From the NCBI RefSeq assembly GCF_020687695.1, contig NZ_JAJEWL010000007.1, positions 1 to 64,000 of the forward strand: 64,000 nt of DNA, read 5' to 3'. Below the pieces are notes generated by a model. It had not been told where the DNA came from and did not search any database. It was given only the letters and a program-made list of their open reading frames with translations. Shown here piece by piece: positions 16,959 to 26,162 of this stretch. Made by a program: the position numbers and the translations under genes. Position 1 is the stretch's first letter. Every line of letters begins with the position of its first letter. The DNA is from Pusillimonas sp. MFBS29 (lineage in GTDB: Bacteria > Pseudomonadota > Gammaproteobacteria > Burkholderiales > Burkholderiaceae_B).

Positions 16959-18380
16959 GTGAAACTGGCGGGCCAGGCACAGGCTGCCCGCCCGATATGC
17001 AATCGAATGAAGCGAATCAAGAATCTTATGGGCAGAACGTCAGAGCTAACCCCCGAGCAGCGTGATGACCGCCGCGGGTTGGTGTATGCCGGCGCAATAC
17101 ATGCCGCCTTGTTCGCTTTCATGCTGCTGAGCTTTATTGCCGCGCCCAAGAGTCCAAATCCGGTACAGATCGAACTGTGGGCAGACGGCACCACACCCAC
17201 AGCTGCCGAGCCGGATGTGACAGGAGAGGAAGTTACCGAGCCCGATGTCACCCCTAGCGAGCCGGAGTCAGAACCGGAACCGGAACCGGAGCCTCAGCCT
17301 GAACCTCAGCCCGAGTCGCAGCCCGAACCACCACAACCCGAGCCCCAACCGGAACCTGAGCCAGAACCTGCTCCGGCCGCGACTGAGCAAACGCCATCAC
17401 CCGAAGCCGAGCCATTGCCCGAGCCCGAGGTCGATCCCGACATCGCCCTGGAAGAAGCACGCAAGAAACGCGAACAGGAAGAAGAGGCTGCCAGACTAGC
17501 CGCTGCTGCTGCTGCCGAGAAGGCTGCTGCCGAGAAGGCCGCTGCTGAGAAGGCCGCTGCCGAGAAGGCTGCTGCTGAGAAGGCCGCTGCCGAGAAGGCT
17601 GCTGCCGAGAAAGCCGCTGCTGAGAAAGCCGCTGCTGAGAAAGCCGCTGCCGAGAAAGCCGCTGCCGAGAAGGCCGCTGCCGAGAAAGCCGCTGCCGAGA
17701 AAGCTGCTGCTGAGAAAGCTGCTGCTGAGAAAGCTGCTGCTGAGAAAGCTGCTGCTGAGAAAGCTGCTGCTGAGAAAGCTGCTGCTGAGAAAGCCGCTGC
17801 CGAGAAGGCCGCTGCCGAGAAAGCTGCTGCTGAGAAAGCTGCTGCCGAGAAAGCTGCTGCCGAGAAGGCGGCTGCCGAAAAAGCTGCAGCAGAGAAGAAA
17901 GCCGCAGAGAAGAAAGCTGCTGCTGAAAAAGCCGCGGCTGAAAAGAAAGCTGCCGCCGCGAAGGCCGCTGCCGAGAAGAAAGCCGCCGCAGAAAAGGCTG
18001 CCAAGCTCAAGGCTCTGCGCGAAGCCATGCACGGCGATGCGCTGGGAGCCGCCGGCATTCCGGGCGGTACAGCCAACCGTAACCAAACCGGCGGCGGAGG
18101 CGGAGATGGAGGCTATGCTGCCAAAGTCCGTGCTTGCGTACGCCCGCGTGTAATTTATAACGTGCCACCCCGCCAAGGTTCAGCCAACCCGACAGTACAA
18201 TACCGGGTAAAACTGAAATCGGATGGCACGGTGGAAAATGTAAGCATACGCCACTCCTCAGGGAACCAGCGCTTTGATAGCGCGGTCCAAAAGGGGATTC
18301 AGGCCTGCTCGCCCTTCCCGAAACCATCTTCAGGCAAATACCCCTCGTCTATCGAAGGCGACTACCGAATGTACGATTAG
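16959..18380 (+). CDS. tolA: TolA, with very long AAAEK repeat
   Basis: TolA spans the periplasm and links TolQR to TolB-Pal. Up to 473 residues: a short cytoplasmic end, a membrane helix ([22 protein letters not shown]), a Pro/Glu-rich stretch (about 90-150), then a charged Ala/Glu/Lys helix. At its core are 26 uninterrupted AAAEK units. The C-terminal domain (about 375-473) has the TolA/TonB fold with [22 protein letters not shown]. The start is uncertain: GTG at 16959 abuts tolR, while ATG at 17007 or 17028 leaves a more usual leader before the membrane helix. Repeat number is likely unstable. Confidence 0.92.
   Translation: MKLAGQAQAARPICNRMKRIKNLMGRTSELTPEQRDDRRGLVYAGAIHAALFAFMLLSFIAAPKSPNPVQIELWADGTTPTAAEPDVTGEEVTEPDVTPSEPESEPEPEPEPQPEPQPESQPEPPQPEPQPEPEPEPAPAATEQTPSPEAEPLPEPEVDPDIALEEARKKREQEEEAARLAAAAAAEKAAAEKAAAEKAAAEKAAAEKAAAEKAAAEKAAAEKAAAEKAAAEKAAAEKAAAEKAAAEKAAAEKAAAEKAAAEKAAAEKAAAEKAAAEKAAAEKAAAEKAAAEKAAAEKAAAEKAAAEKAAAEKKAAEKKAAAEKAAAEKKAAAAKAAAEKKAAAEKAAKLKALREAMHGDALGAAGIPGGTANRNQTGGGGGDGGYAAKVRACVRPRVIYNVPPRQGSANPTVQYRVKLKSDGTVENVSIRHSSGNQRFDSAVQKGIQACSPFPKPSSGKYPSSIEGDYRMYD
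17508..17897 (+). repeat. 26 x 15-bp coding tandem repeat in tolA
   Basis: A 390-bp run of 26 units encodes AAAEK with no amino acid change. Codons vary (GCT/GCC/GCG/GCA, GAG/GAA, AAG/AAA), but blocks of identical units occur, as at 17700-17790, which suggests recent duplication. Degenerate KAAEKK and AAAAK units follow to about 18000. The low complexity also creates long spurious ORFs on the other strand. Confidence 0.95.
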
Positions 18381-18392
18381 GAGATCACAGAT

Positions 18393-19697
18393 ATGACAGC
18401 CGTCACTCCAGCAAAAAACGCCGCACATTGGCGCGCCTGGATACTGGGACTACTTGTGCTGACAATCAGTCTTGTCGCAGCACGCCCGTCCCAGGCCCAG
18501 CTACGGGTCGATATATCGGGGGTGGGTGCAACCCAGTATCCCATTGCCATCGCTGATTTCTCGGGTGACGCCGGTGGCCAGACCATCGGCGAAGTAATAA
18601 GGGCCGACCTGACCCGTTCCGGCCAGTTTCGCCTGATCAACGCCACAGGCAGCAACCTGAACGCCGAGAGTTCCATTGCGCACGAGGAATGGCGCGGCCG
18701 TGGTGCTGATTACCTGGCTTATGGCTCCATCAGCCAATCCGGCGGTCAGTACAACGTCAGTTACCGGCTTGTAGACACTGTGCGCAAGACCCAGCTCGAC
18801 GGTGTGGCGTTTTCCGGCACCGAAAAAGAACTGCGCCGCATATCGCACCAGATTGCTGATCGTATCTACGAAAAGATCACCGGCGTGCGCGGTGTGTTCT
18901 CTACACGCCTGGCCTATGTGTTGCAGACAGGCAACACATATGAGTTACAAATTGCAGACGCAGACGGCCAGAACCCACAGGTCATGCTGCGCTCCAAGGA
19001 GTCGATCATCTCGCCAGCCTGGTCGCCTGACGGCAAGCGGTTGGCCTACGTGAGTTTCGAAACCGGCAAGCCAGTTGTGTATGTACAAACGCTCGCCACC
19101 GGACAACGTGTACCGCTCGCCAATTTCAAGGGCAATAACAGCGCCCCGGCGTGGTCGCCCGATGGCCAGAACCTGGCTATCGTACTGTCACGCGACGGTA
19201 TTTCCCAAATCTACACCATCAATGCCGATGGCTCCGGCCTGCGCCGCGTAATGCGCTCGCCGCTTATCGACACCGAACCTCAGTACACAGCCGATGGTGG
19301 ATCACTGGTTTTCACCAGCGACCGCGGCGGCAGCCCTCACATATACAAGGTCCCCGTCGGCGGCGGTGACGCTCAGCGTATTACCTTCAACGGCAGTTAC
19401 AATATCTCACCTGCCATCTCGCCAGATGGAAACAGCCTGGTGTACGTTACAAGAAGGAATGGTGCTTTCCGTATTGCATTACAAAACATGGGAACCGGTT
19501 CAGAACAGTTGCTAACAGCCGGCCCCGATGATGAGTCACCAAGTTTTGCACCCAACGGAATGCAAATCCTTTATAGTTCTGTACAAGGTGGTCGCAGTGT
19601 TTTAGCCGTTACTTCTGTCGACGGTCGTGTCCGCCAAACACTATCAGCGCTTAACGGCAAGGTACGCGAACCAACCTGGGGACCATTCACCAATTAA
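18393..19697 (+). CDS. tolB: Tol-Pal system protein TolB
   Basis: Periplasmic beta-propeller protein that binds Pal and TolA. The 434-residue protein has a signal sequence (about 1-36, ending SQAQ), an N-terminal alpha/beta domain, then six WD40-like blades, each with SPDG-type motifs: AWSPDGKRLAYVS, AWSPDGQNLAIV, YTADGGSLVFTSDRGG, SPDGNSLVYVT and FAPNGMQILYSS. The length fits the family (about 430). It follows tolA by 12 bp with an AGGAG site. Confidence 0.98.
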   Translation: MTAVTPAKNAAHWRAWILGLLVLTISLVAARPSQAQLRVDISGVGATQYPIAIADFSGDAGGQTIGEVIRADLTRSGQFRLINATGSNLNAESSIAHEEWRGRGADYLAYGSISQSGGQYNVSYRLVDTVRKTQLDGVAFSGTEKELRRISHQIADRIYEKITGVRGVFSTRLAYVLQTGNTYELQIADADGQNPQVMLRSKESIISPAWSPDGKRLAYVSFETGKPVVYVQTLATGQRVPLANFKGNNSAPAWSPDGQNLAIVLSRDGISQIYTINADGSGLRRVMRSPLIDTEPQYTADGGSLVFTSDRGGSPHIYKVPVGGGDAQRITFNGSYNISPAISPDGNSLVYVTRRNGAFRIALQNMGTGSEQLLTAGPDDESPSFAPNGMQILYSSVQGGRSVLAVTSVDGRVRQTLSALNGKVREPTWGPFTN

Positions 19698-19729
19698 CTT
19701 AAGTGTGACTCTACTTTAAAGGAATCTTA

Positions 19730-20230
19730 ATGAGCTCGCGCATCGCAAAAAGCCTTACCATCGCCGCATTTGCAGCTACTTTGGCTGCATGTAGTTCGGT
19801 ACCTCTCGATCAGTCTGGCACTTCAGGCTCGACCGGCGGCTCCGACTCGGCCAGCGCAGGGCAGGTCATGGACCCATTCAACCCGCAAAGCCCGCTCGCA
19901 CAACAGCGTTCGGTCTATTTCGACTTTGACAGCTACAGCGTACCTGACCAGTACCGCAGTCTTGTCGAAATGCACGCGTCATACCTGGCCAGCCACGCAC
20001 AGCAAAAAGTCCTCATCGAAGGCAATGCTGACGCGCGCGGCGGCTCCGAATACAACCTGGCCCTGGGCCAGCGTCGCTCGGAAGCCGTCAGCCGCATGAT
20101 GACCTTGCTTGGCGTTAACAGCAGTCAAATCGAAGCTATCAGCTTCGGCAAGGAACGACCCAGGGCTCTGGGCAACACCGAAGCCGACTATGCTGAAAAC
20201 CGTCGTGCCGATATCGTGTATCAGCGTTAA
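19730..20230 (+). CDS. pal: peptidoglycan-associated lipoprotein Pal
   Basis: Outer-membrane lipoprotein that anchors the membrane to peptidoglycan. The 166-residue protein has a lipoprotein signal ending LAACSS with lipidated C21. A Ser/Gly-rich linker follows, then the OmpA-like domain (about 55-165) with VYFDFDSYSV, the peptidoglycan-binding GNADARGGSEYNLALGQRRSEAV, and a C-terminal NRRADIVY. Lipidation would require the lgt product encoded in this window. A terminator follows. Confidence 0.98.
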   Translation: MSSRIAKSLTIAAFAATLAACSSVPLDQSGTSGSTGGSDSASAGQVMDPFNPQSPLAQQRSVYFDFDSYSVPDQYRSLVEMHASYLASHAQQKVLIEGNADARGGSEYNLALGQRRSEAVSRMMTLLGVNSSQIEAISFGKERPRALGNTEADYAENRRADIVYQR

Positions 20231-20250
20231 TTCTGAACACGTGTCACACT

Positions 20251-20286
20251 AACGCCGTGGCGGCTGACGCCGCGGCGTTTTTTATT
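20251..20286 (+). terminator. terminator between pal and cpoB
   Basis: AACGCCGTGGCG and CGCCGCGGCGTT form a GC-rich stem with a short loop, followed by six T and ATTT. It probably reduces read-through into cpoB, which starts 17 bp later with its own GGAAG site. Confidence 0.85.
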
Positions 20287-20302
20287 TGAACGGAAGACAA
20301 AA

Positions 20303-20989
20303 ATGAGCGTACCCACCCAGCCACTGCGCATTGCGCTGCTTACCGCGACCCTTGCCCTGTCGGCCGCCTTTACAGCACCTGCGCAGGCATTTTCTGACGA
20401 TGAAGCGCGTCGTGCCATACTCGAATTGCGCGAGCAGGTTAACCGCGAGGCGGCCCAGAACCGGCAGGCACGTTTGCAACTGGCCGACCAAATGGAAGCC
20501 ATGCAGCACGAAATGGCACGGCTACGTGGACAACTTGAGCAACTGAACTGGCAAGCTGACCTGCAGCAACGCGCCAGCCAGGATCAGACAGGCGGCAATT
20601 CCACACAAGTCGCCGATCCCCAGGAGCAGGCGGCTTACGAAGGCCCCATGGGCCTGTTCCGTAGCGGCAAATACAAAGAAGCAGCCGCCAGCTTTGACGA
20701 TTTCCTGCAGGCCTATCCCAACAGCCAGCTGGCCCCCGAGGCACGCTTCTATCAAGGCAGCAGCCGATACGCCAGCAAAGACTTCAAGGGCTCCATACAG
20801 GGGCTGCAGTCCATGGTCCAGGCCACGCCGCAAGATCCTCGCGCACCCGACGCGCTGCTGGTCATAGCGGCCAGCCAGATCGAGCTTGGAAATCTGGCGG
20901 GCGCCAAGTCCAGTCTTCAGAAAATCGTCAAAGACTACCCCAACACATCGGCTGCCGAGACAGCAAAAAGCCGTTTACAGCTTCTATAA
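20303..20989 (+). CDS. cpoB: cell division coordinator CpoB (YbgF)
   Basis: CpoB is a periplasmic TPR protein that links Tol energy to peptidoglycan synthesis during constriction. The 228-residue protein has a signal peptide (about 1-30, ending AQA), an N-terminal coiled coil (about 33-80) and three TPR units (about 113-225). These include MGLFRSGKYKEAAASFDDFLQAYPNSQLAPEARFYQG. The order after pal is conserved. The signal peptide contains a Thr/Ala-rich core. Confidence 0.93.
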   Translation: MSVPTQPLRIALLTATLALSAAFTAPAQAFSDDEARRAILELREQVNREAAQNRQARLQLADQMEAMQHEMARLRGQLEQLNWQADLQQRASQDQTGGNSTQVADPQEQAAYEGPMGLFRSGKYKEAAASFDDFLQAYPNSQLAPEARFYQGSSRYASKDFKGSIQGLQSMVQATPQDPRAPDALLVIAASQIELGNLAGAKSSLQKIVKDYPNTSAAETAKSRLQLL

Positions 20990-20994
20990 ATAAA

Positions 20995-21798
20995 GTGCAT
21001 CAGGAAATTCACGCGGGGGGCAAGAACCACCCCCTGCACTACGTTCAGACCGGAAATGGCGCAACCCTGCTGCTGATACATGGTTCACTATGTGATTATC
21101 GATATTGGCGCTGGCAGTTACCCGCCCTGAGCCAGGATTACCGCGTTATCGCGCCCAGCTTGCGAGGCTGCTGGCCCGAGGCCCTTACCCGGGAAGACGA
21201 TTCTTACAGCATTGCCCGGCACGTCAGCGATCTGCAGGCCCTTATTCAAGAGACCAGCCCCGCCCGGCCCGTACACGTGCTTGGGCATTCCCGCGGCGCA
21301 CAGGTTGCCCTGCAGCTGGCAGCAAACGCCCCGGAAGCGGTACGCAGCCTTATTCTGGCAGACCCTGGTTTTCGCTTCGAGAACGAGCCGCCTGCAGCCG
21401 CCTTCCACACCAGGGTGGTAGACCGGCTCCGGCAAGGCGACGTTGAGGAAGCACTGGCAGACTTCATAGACAGCGTCAACGCGCCCAATACCTGGCGGCA
21501 TATGGTGGGCTGGTTCAAAACCATGGTCAAGGATAACGCCTACACACTGCTGTCGCAGGTGCATGAAATCAATCTGCCCGTAAAAATGGACGATGCCACA
21601 AGCCTGCAGTGTCCGGTATTGCTGATAGGCGGCGCCAATAGTCCGTCGCGCTATGGCAGCAGGATAGACAGGCTGGAACAAGCCATCACACAGGCTGAAC
21701 GGGTAACCATTCCATTGGCTTCACATGGAATGAATCTGGGCAACCCCAAAGCCTTCAATCAGGCGGTGCTTGATTTTCTGAACCAGGTGGAGCACTAA
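20995..21798 (+). CDS. alpha/beta hydrolase
   Basis: A 267-residue alpha/beta-hydrolase. The nucleophile elbow is GHSRG (Ser at about 100), the oxyanion loop is LIHGSLCD, and a C-terminal SHGMN provides the likely catalytic His. There is no signal peptide, so it is probably cytoplasmic. The predicted start is a GTG five bases after the cpoB stop, with no clear ribosome binding site; translation may be coupled to cpoB. The substrate cannot be inferred; esterase, lactonase or C-C hydrolase activities all occur in this fold. Confidence 0.8.
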   Translation: MHQEIHAGGKNHPLHYVQTGNGATLLLIHGSLCDYRYWRWQLPALSQDYRVIAPSLRGCWPEALTREDDSYSIARHVSDLQALIQETSPARPVHVLGHSRGAQVALQLAANAPEAVRSLILADPGFRFENEPPAAAFHTRVVDRLRQGDVEEALADFIDSVNAPNTWRHMVGWFKTMVKDNAYTLLSQVHEINLPVKMDDATSLQCPVLLIGGANSPSRYGSRIDRLEQAITQAERVTIPLASHGMNLGNPKAFNQAVLDFLNQVEH

Positions 21799-21866
21799 GG
21801 CCCCGACACGTTGCCCCGCCGTTGCGCGCGCTGCATTCAGCATGGCAGCGCACCGCAACAAGAGGG

Positions 21867-22382
21867 TTAATGCGCGCGAGTATTGGCAGGCTTCACTTCG
21901 CATTGCGCACTGGCTTTCTCGCCCGTGTCGAACAGGAAATCCATGGCGACCTGGCTGCCAACGGCGGGCACCGTTTTTGCCTGCTCCAGCATAGCGTGAT
22001 AGCCGCCAGGTTTGAACTCGAGTTCGCCACCGGCAGGAATGGCAATGTCGTGAGTTTCCGACATTCTGCTCATGCCATCGTGATTAGTGGTCTGGTGCAG
22101 CATGACCATGCCGTAAACAGGCGATACCGCGGCCTGCAGCTTGACTTCCTTGCTGCCGTTGTTGGTAACCAGGAAATATCCTGCAGACGGAGCAGGCGCC
22201 GGCAACGAGCGGATCCAGCAGGCCGACACCTGTATGGAGTCGGACAGCCTGGCCTGATCAGCGCGCGCCTGCATGTCTTGCCCGCCCGCAGCGTGGGCAT
22301 GGCCGTGTTGCTTGGCATGATCGGCGTGGGCAAAGGCGACACTGCTGAAGGCGACCAGACTGGCCAGAACGAATGTTTTCAC
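21867..22382 (-). CDS. periplasmic copper chaperone PCu(A)C
   Basis: PCuAC proteins carry Cu(I) in the periplasm, often for cytochrome oxidase assembly. The 171-residue protein has a signal peptide (about 1-19) and a His-rich N-terminal segment (HADHAKQHGHAHA). The exact family copper motif H-X10-M-X21-H-X-M is present at H96, M107, H129 and M131. The usual partner genes (sco, cox) are not nearby. It is divergent from the PaaI-type thioesterase gene. Confidence 0.92.
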   Translation of the reverse strand: MKTFVLASLVAFSSVAFAHADHAKQHGHAHAAGGQDMQARADQARLSDSIQVSACWIRSLPAPAPSAGYFLVTNNGSKEVKLQAAVSPVYGMVMLHQTTNHDGMSRMSETHDIAIPAGGELEFKPGGYHAMLEQAKTVPAVGSQVAMDFLFDTGEKASAQCEVKPANTRAH

Positions 22383-22520
22383 GGAGGGCTCCTAGATTGA
22401 CTAAATTGTACTGTGGCAAACCTGCCTGGCGGCACGGCACAACACCGGGCTTGCATCGGTCTGTGCCTGCATTAACGTGTACCATGGAGCATAACTTATA
22501 ACACCCTGCCTGCGCCCGAC

Positions 22521-22949
22521 ATGACACCCGCTACAACTGCAAAAATAAGTCTTTCTGACTTCAATCAATTGCTGGAAACACATCATCCATTTGCTGCGGT
22601 ATTGGGTATCGAGATCCTGGAGATCGGCCACGGCACTTCCGTACTGCTGCTGGCCGACAACCGCTCGCATCAGCGCCTGGGCGGCATTGTGGCCGGCCCC
22701 ATGCTGATGGGCCTGGCCGACCTGGCCTTGTACGCCGCCGTCGTGGGGGCAACCGGCAATGCCGAGGCAGTTACATCCAGCCTGAGCATCAATTTTTTGC
22801 GCAAAACCCCGCCTGGCGGTGTCGTGGCACGTGCAAATATACTAAAGACAGGCAGGCTGACCGCCGGAGAAGTTCTGCTTGAGCCAGCGGCAGGCGGTAG
22901 CCCGGTCGCCCAGGCCATCAGTACATGGGCCCTGCCTCGCAGCGCCTGA
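22521..22949 (+). CDS. PaaI family thioesterase
   Basis: A 142-residue hotdog-fold protein. LGIEILEIGHGTSVLLLADNRSHQRLGGIVAGPMLMGLADLA matches the PaaI/4HBT layout, in which the glycine-rich helix holds the catalytic acidic residue (here Asp in MGLADLA). The second strand block SLSINFLRKTPPGGVVARA follows. Substrates of this group are aryl- or acyl-CoA esters. No phenylacetate genes are adjacent, so the specific substrate is unknown. Confidence 0.82.
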   Translation: MTPATTAKISLSDFNQLLETHHPFAAVLGIEILEIGHGTSVLLLADNRSHQRLGGIVAGPMLMGLADLALYAAVVGATGNAEAVTSSLSINFLRKTPPGGVVARANILKTGRLTAGEVLLEPAAGGSPVAQAISTWALPRSA

Positions 22950-23031
22950 AGCGACCAACCAGCACAATGATATCGCCAGGCAACGCTTGCCATGCCAGGT
23001 TTTCTTTCCAACACGACCAAGGAACGAGCTT

Positions 23032-24027
23032 ATGCACTACCGACGACTAGGCCGCAGCAACCTGAAAGTATCCTCTCTTTGTCTGGGCACCATGATGTTT
23101 GCCGACCAGACCGACCTGGCAGAAGCCAGGAACATGATCGCTTCGGCTCACGAGCATGGCATCAACTTTGTCGACACCGCCGATATCTACAGCAAAGGCG
23201 GCTCGGAAGAGATGCTGGGCCAGGTATTGGCGTCGAACCGTCATGACTGGGTGCTGGCCACCAAGCTGGGCAATGCCATGAGCCAGCAACCCAATCAGTC
23301 GCATTATTCACGCAACTGGATAATCAAGGAAATCGACAACAGCCTGCGCCGGCTGGGTACAGATCATATAGACATCCTGTACCTGCATCGCGACTTCCAT
23401 GAGGAAAACCTTGAGGAAGCCATTCATACCCTGGGCGACATGATACGAGCCGGAAAAATTCGCGCCTTCGGGCTATCGAATTTCCGCGGTTGGCGTATCG
23501 CCGAAGTCGTGCACCTGTGCCGGCAACTTAACGTACCGGCGCCTGTGGCCTGCCAGCCGTACTACAACCTGCTTAACCGGAATCCCGAGGTGGAAATCCT
23601 GCCGGCCTGCAGTCACTACGGCCTGGGGGTGGTGCCTTACAGCCCCATCGCTCGCGGAGTGCTTACCGGCAAGTATCAACCCGGCCAGGCGCCCCAGGAA
23701 GGCAGCCGCGCCGGCCGAAACGACAAGCGCATTCTGGAAACCGAATTTCGTGAAGAATCGCTGCTGATTGCGCAGCAACTAAACGCACATTGCCAGGCAC
23801 GCGGTGTAAAACCGGCCCATTTCGCAACGGCCTGGGTGCTTGCCAACAAACACGTCAGCGCGGTCATTGCCGGGCCACGCACCCTGGCACAGCTGGAAGA
23901 CTACTATCCGGCTGTAGATCTGGAAATAAGCCCCGAAGAAGAGGCTCTGGTCGATAGCCTGGTCACCCCTGGGCACGCATCAACACCCGGCTACAACGAT
24001 CCCCAGTATCCGTTTTTCGGGCGCTGA
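23032..24027 (+). CDS. aldo/keto reductase
   Basis: A 331-residue NADPH-dependent oxidoreductase of the AKR superfamily (YajO/Tas-like). The catalytic tetrad is visible: D48, Y53, K78 and H119 (VDTADIYSKG, ATKLGN, LYLHRDF). The C-terminal nucleotide-binding block VIAGPRTLAQLEDYYPAV is present. ATG at 23032 is preceded by AAGGAACGA; a longer frame from 22879 would overlap the thioesterase gene and is unlikely. The substrate is not predictable. Confidence 0.9.
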   Translation: MHYRRLGRSNLKVSSLCLGTMMFADQTDLAEARNMIASAHEHGINFVDTADIYSKGGSEEMLGQVLASNRHDWVLATKLGNAMSQQPNQSHYSRNWIIKEIDNSLRRLGTDHIDILYLHRDFHEENLEEAIHTLGDMIRAGKIRAFGLSNFRGWRIAEVVHLCRQLNVPAPVACQPYYNLLNRNPEVEILPACSHYGLGVVPYSPIARGVLTGKYQPGQAPQEGSRAGRNDKRILETEFREESLLIAQQLNAHCQARGVKPAHFATAWVLANKHVSAVIAGPRTLAQLEDYYPAVDLEISPEEEALVDSLVTPGHASTPGYNDPQYPFFGR

Positions 24028-24080
24028 TTCTCAGGCTATTGATAACCTGGCAAGCTTCTGTGCCAGCCATATACTTCACA

Positions 24081-24115
24081 GGGCGCCATGGCTGGAGGAT
24101 TCAGCCATGGCGCCC
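24081..24115. terminator. strong hairpin between convergent genes
   Basis: GGGCGCCATGGCTG (24081-24094) and its perfect complement (24102-24115) enclose a 7-base loop. It lies between the convergent aldo/keto reductase and BMP genes. There is no T-run, so it may be a bidirectional block to read-through or an mRNA end stabiliser. Confidence 0.6.
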
Positions 24116-24144
24116 AGCGCCGACCGTGGCAAGCAAACGCCTGC

Positions 24145-25236
24145 TTACTTGCCAGGCAGCTGCCCTGCCACACCCTGCACGTAGTAGTTCATCTTGTTCA
24201 AGCCGGCGTCGTCGAGCACGCCTGATTCAAGCTGAACCTTGCCTTGATTGTCGGTAATGGGCGCTGCAAACGGTGCAAGCGTGCCGGCAACAATCTCGGC
24301 CTGTTTTTCTTCCACCAGCTTCTTGACGTCATCAGGCAAGGCCGGACCGAAACCTTCAATTGCAGCCATGCCTGCCTTGATTCCGCCCCAGGTGCTGTCC
24401 GACTTCCAGGTGCCGTCGAGCACCTGCTGTGCGGCCTTCGTGAAGTATTTGCCCCAGTGATGGGTAACCGCTGCCAATTGCGCATTGGGCCCGAACTTGC
24501 TCATGTCGGAATGGTAGGCAATGGCGTATTTACCTTGCTCTTCAGCTGCCTGGACGGTAGCGGTCGAGTCGGTGTGATGCGTAACGATGTCGGCACCCTG
24601 CCCCATCAGGGCCAGCGCTGCGTCTCGCTCTTTGCCCGGATCAAACCAGCTGTTTACCCAGATGACGCGCACCTCGGCCTGCGGGTTCACACTGCGCATG
24701 CCCCGGGTAAAGGCATTGATACCCTGCAGCACTTCGGGAATGGGGAAAGCGCCCACGTAGCCAGCCACGTTCGACTTGGTCATCTTGCCGGCGATGATAC
24801 CCGCAAGATAGCGTGCCTCGTAGAAACGCGAATTGGTCGTAGCCACATTGGGTGCTGTCTTGTAGCCTGTAGAGTGTACGAACTTCACGTCGGGAAACTG
24901 CTTGGCCACTTTCAGCGTGGGGTTCATATAGCCGAAAGACGTCGTGAAAATAAGCTTGTTGCCTTGCTGTGCAAGATCGCGAATGACGCGCTCGGCATCA
25001 GCGCCTTCAGGGACGTCTTCGACGTATGTGGTTTTGATCTTGTCGCCCAGGGCTTTTTCCATCTCTTTGCGGCCGATATCCTGCTGCCAGGTCCAGCCCG
25101 CTTCACCAATGGGGCTGACATAGACAAAGCCGATTTTCAGGGGTTCTTTTTCGGCAGCACCAACGGTGCCTGTAAAAGCCAGTGCGGGAATCAGGGCCGC
25201 CGCACAAAGCGCTTTCGATAGTATTTTTGCAGGCAT
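24145..25236 (-). CDS. BMP family ABC transporter substrate-binding protein
   Basis: Periplasmic binding protein of a nucleoside/purine-type importer. The 363-residue protein has a signal peptide (about 1-26, ending VGAAEK) and the BMP/Med domain: KIGFVYVSPIGEAGWTWQQDIG, FTTSFGYMNPTLKVAKQFPDVKFVHSTGY and ADIVTHHTDSTATVQAAEEQGKYAIAYHSDMS. It is the last gene of a four-gene operon (ATPase, two permeases, binding protein). The known substrates of BMP proteins are nucleosides, purines and some nucleoside-like compounds. Confidence 0.93.
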   Translation of the reverse strand: MPAKILSKALCAAALIPALAFTGTVGAAEKEPLKIGFVYVSPIGEAGWTWQQDIGRKEMEKALGDKIKTTYVEDVPEGADAERVIRDLAQQGNKLIFTTSFGYMNPTLKVAKQFPDVKFVHSTGYKTAPNVATTNSRFYEARYLAGIIAGKMTKSNVAGYVGAFPIPEVLQGINAFTRGMRSVNPQAEVRVIWVNSWFDPGKERDAALALMGQGADIVTHHTDSTATVQAAEEQGKYAIAYHSDMSKFGPNAQLAAVTHHWGKYFTKAAQQVLDGTWKSDSTWGGIKAGMAAIEGFGPALPDDVKKLVEEKQAEIVAGTLAPFAAPITDNQGKVQLESGVLDDAGLNKMNYYVQGVAGQLPGK

Positions 25237-25244
25237 GATTATCC

Positions 25245-26162
25245 TTACGTATTCGGGTTAAAGTTTTTACCAAGCGAAGCAGGCATGTTCAGCCTGATCC
25301 AGTTTGCGTTGCGTGAAATCAGGACCAGCACCAGAATCGTTGCAAGATACGGCAGCATGGAAAGCAGTTGCGATGCGATGGGCACGCCCAACGCCTGCAT
25401 ATGATAGGTAAGAATGGTGATTCCGCCAAACAAATATGCGCCAATCAGCACACGTCCGGGACGCCAGGTCGCAAAAGTGGTCAGTGCCAGCGCGATCCAA
25501 CCGCGTCCGGCCACCATGTCCTCGACCCACATGGGCGTATACACCAGCGACATGAACGCGCCGGCCATGCCGCAACAAGCGCCGCCAAACAGCAGCGCCG
25601 CCAGGCGGATACGCCTTACGTCGTAGCCCAGCGAATGCGCCGATGACGGAGACTCGCCGACGGCACGCAAAACCAGGCCCGCCCGTGAGCGGTGCAGGAA
25701 CCAGAAGATGCCCAAGCACAGCAGCAGCGACAAATACACCATGGGATGCTGGCTGAACAAGGCCTCGCCGACAAACGGGATGTCCTTGAGCAGGGGAATT
25801 CCGTAGCCACCCGATTTCAGGGTGTCACCCACATAGGAAATGCCGATGTAGGCCGAGGCGCCTGATCCGAACAGGGACAATGCCAGTCCGGTCGCAATCT
25901 GGTTGGCCCCCAGCCACACGGTCAGCCAGGCGAAGAACCCGGCCATGAACATGCCCGCCAGCGCGCCTGCTGCAAAGCCCAGGGTGATGCTGTCGGTGTG
26001 CACCGTGATGGCAAAGCCGACCACAGCGGCAACCAGCATCATGCCTTCGGCCCCCAGATTGATAACACCTGATTTCTCGTTGATCAGCAAGCCCAGTGCC
26101 GCCAGCATCAGGGGCGTGCCGGCATTGATGGCAGAAGCGATAAGCGGCGCCAGTGCATCCAT
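25245..26162 (-). CDS. ABC transporter permease (nucleoside/purine type), second subunit
   Basis: A 305-residue inner-membrane permease of the branched-chain/ribose type, with about eight to nine hydrophobic helices. The cytoplasmic coupling region RAVGESPSSAHSLGYDVRRIRLAALLFGGA is typical of NupQ/YufQ-like subunits. INEKSGVINLGAEGMMLVAAV near the N-terminus is a hallmark. Its ATG overlaps the stop of the preceding permease (TAATG). The BMP gene follows after 8 bp. Confidence 0.93.
   Translation of the reverse strand: MDALAPLIASAINAGTPLMLAALGLLINEKSGVINLGAEGMMLVAAVVGFAITVHTDSITLGFAAGALAGMFMAGFFAWLTVWLGANQIATGLALSLFGSGASAYIGISYVGDTLKSGGYGIPLLKDIPFVGEALFSQHPMVYLSLLLCLGIFWFLHRSRAGLVLRAVGESPSSAHSLGYDVRRIRLAALLFGGACCGMAGAFMSLVYTPMWVEDMVAGRGWIALALTTFATWRPGRVLIGAYLFGGITILTYHMQALGVPIASQLLSMLPYLATILVLVLISRNANWIRLNMPASLGKNFNPNT

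Noticed and set aside
17306-18076. 256-residue minus-strand ORF rich in Ser/Ala/Phe opposite tolA
   Set aside because: It arises from the 15-bp repeat of tolA read on the other strand and has no recognisable domain or start site.
24081-24115. possible attachment site or recombination site
   Set aside because: No repeat of the stem elsewhere in the window, no integrase nearby; a transcription block between convergent genes explains it better.
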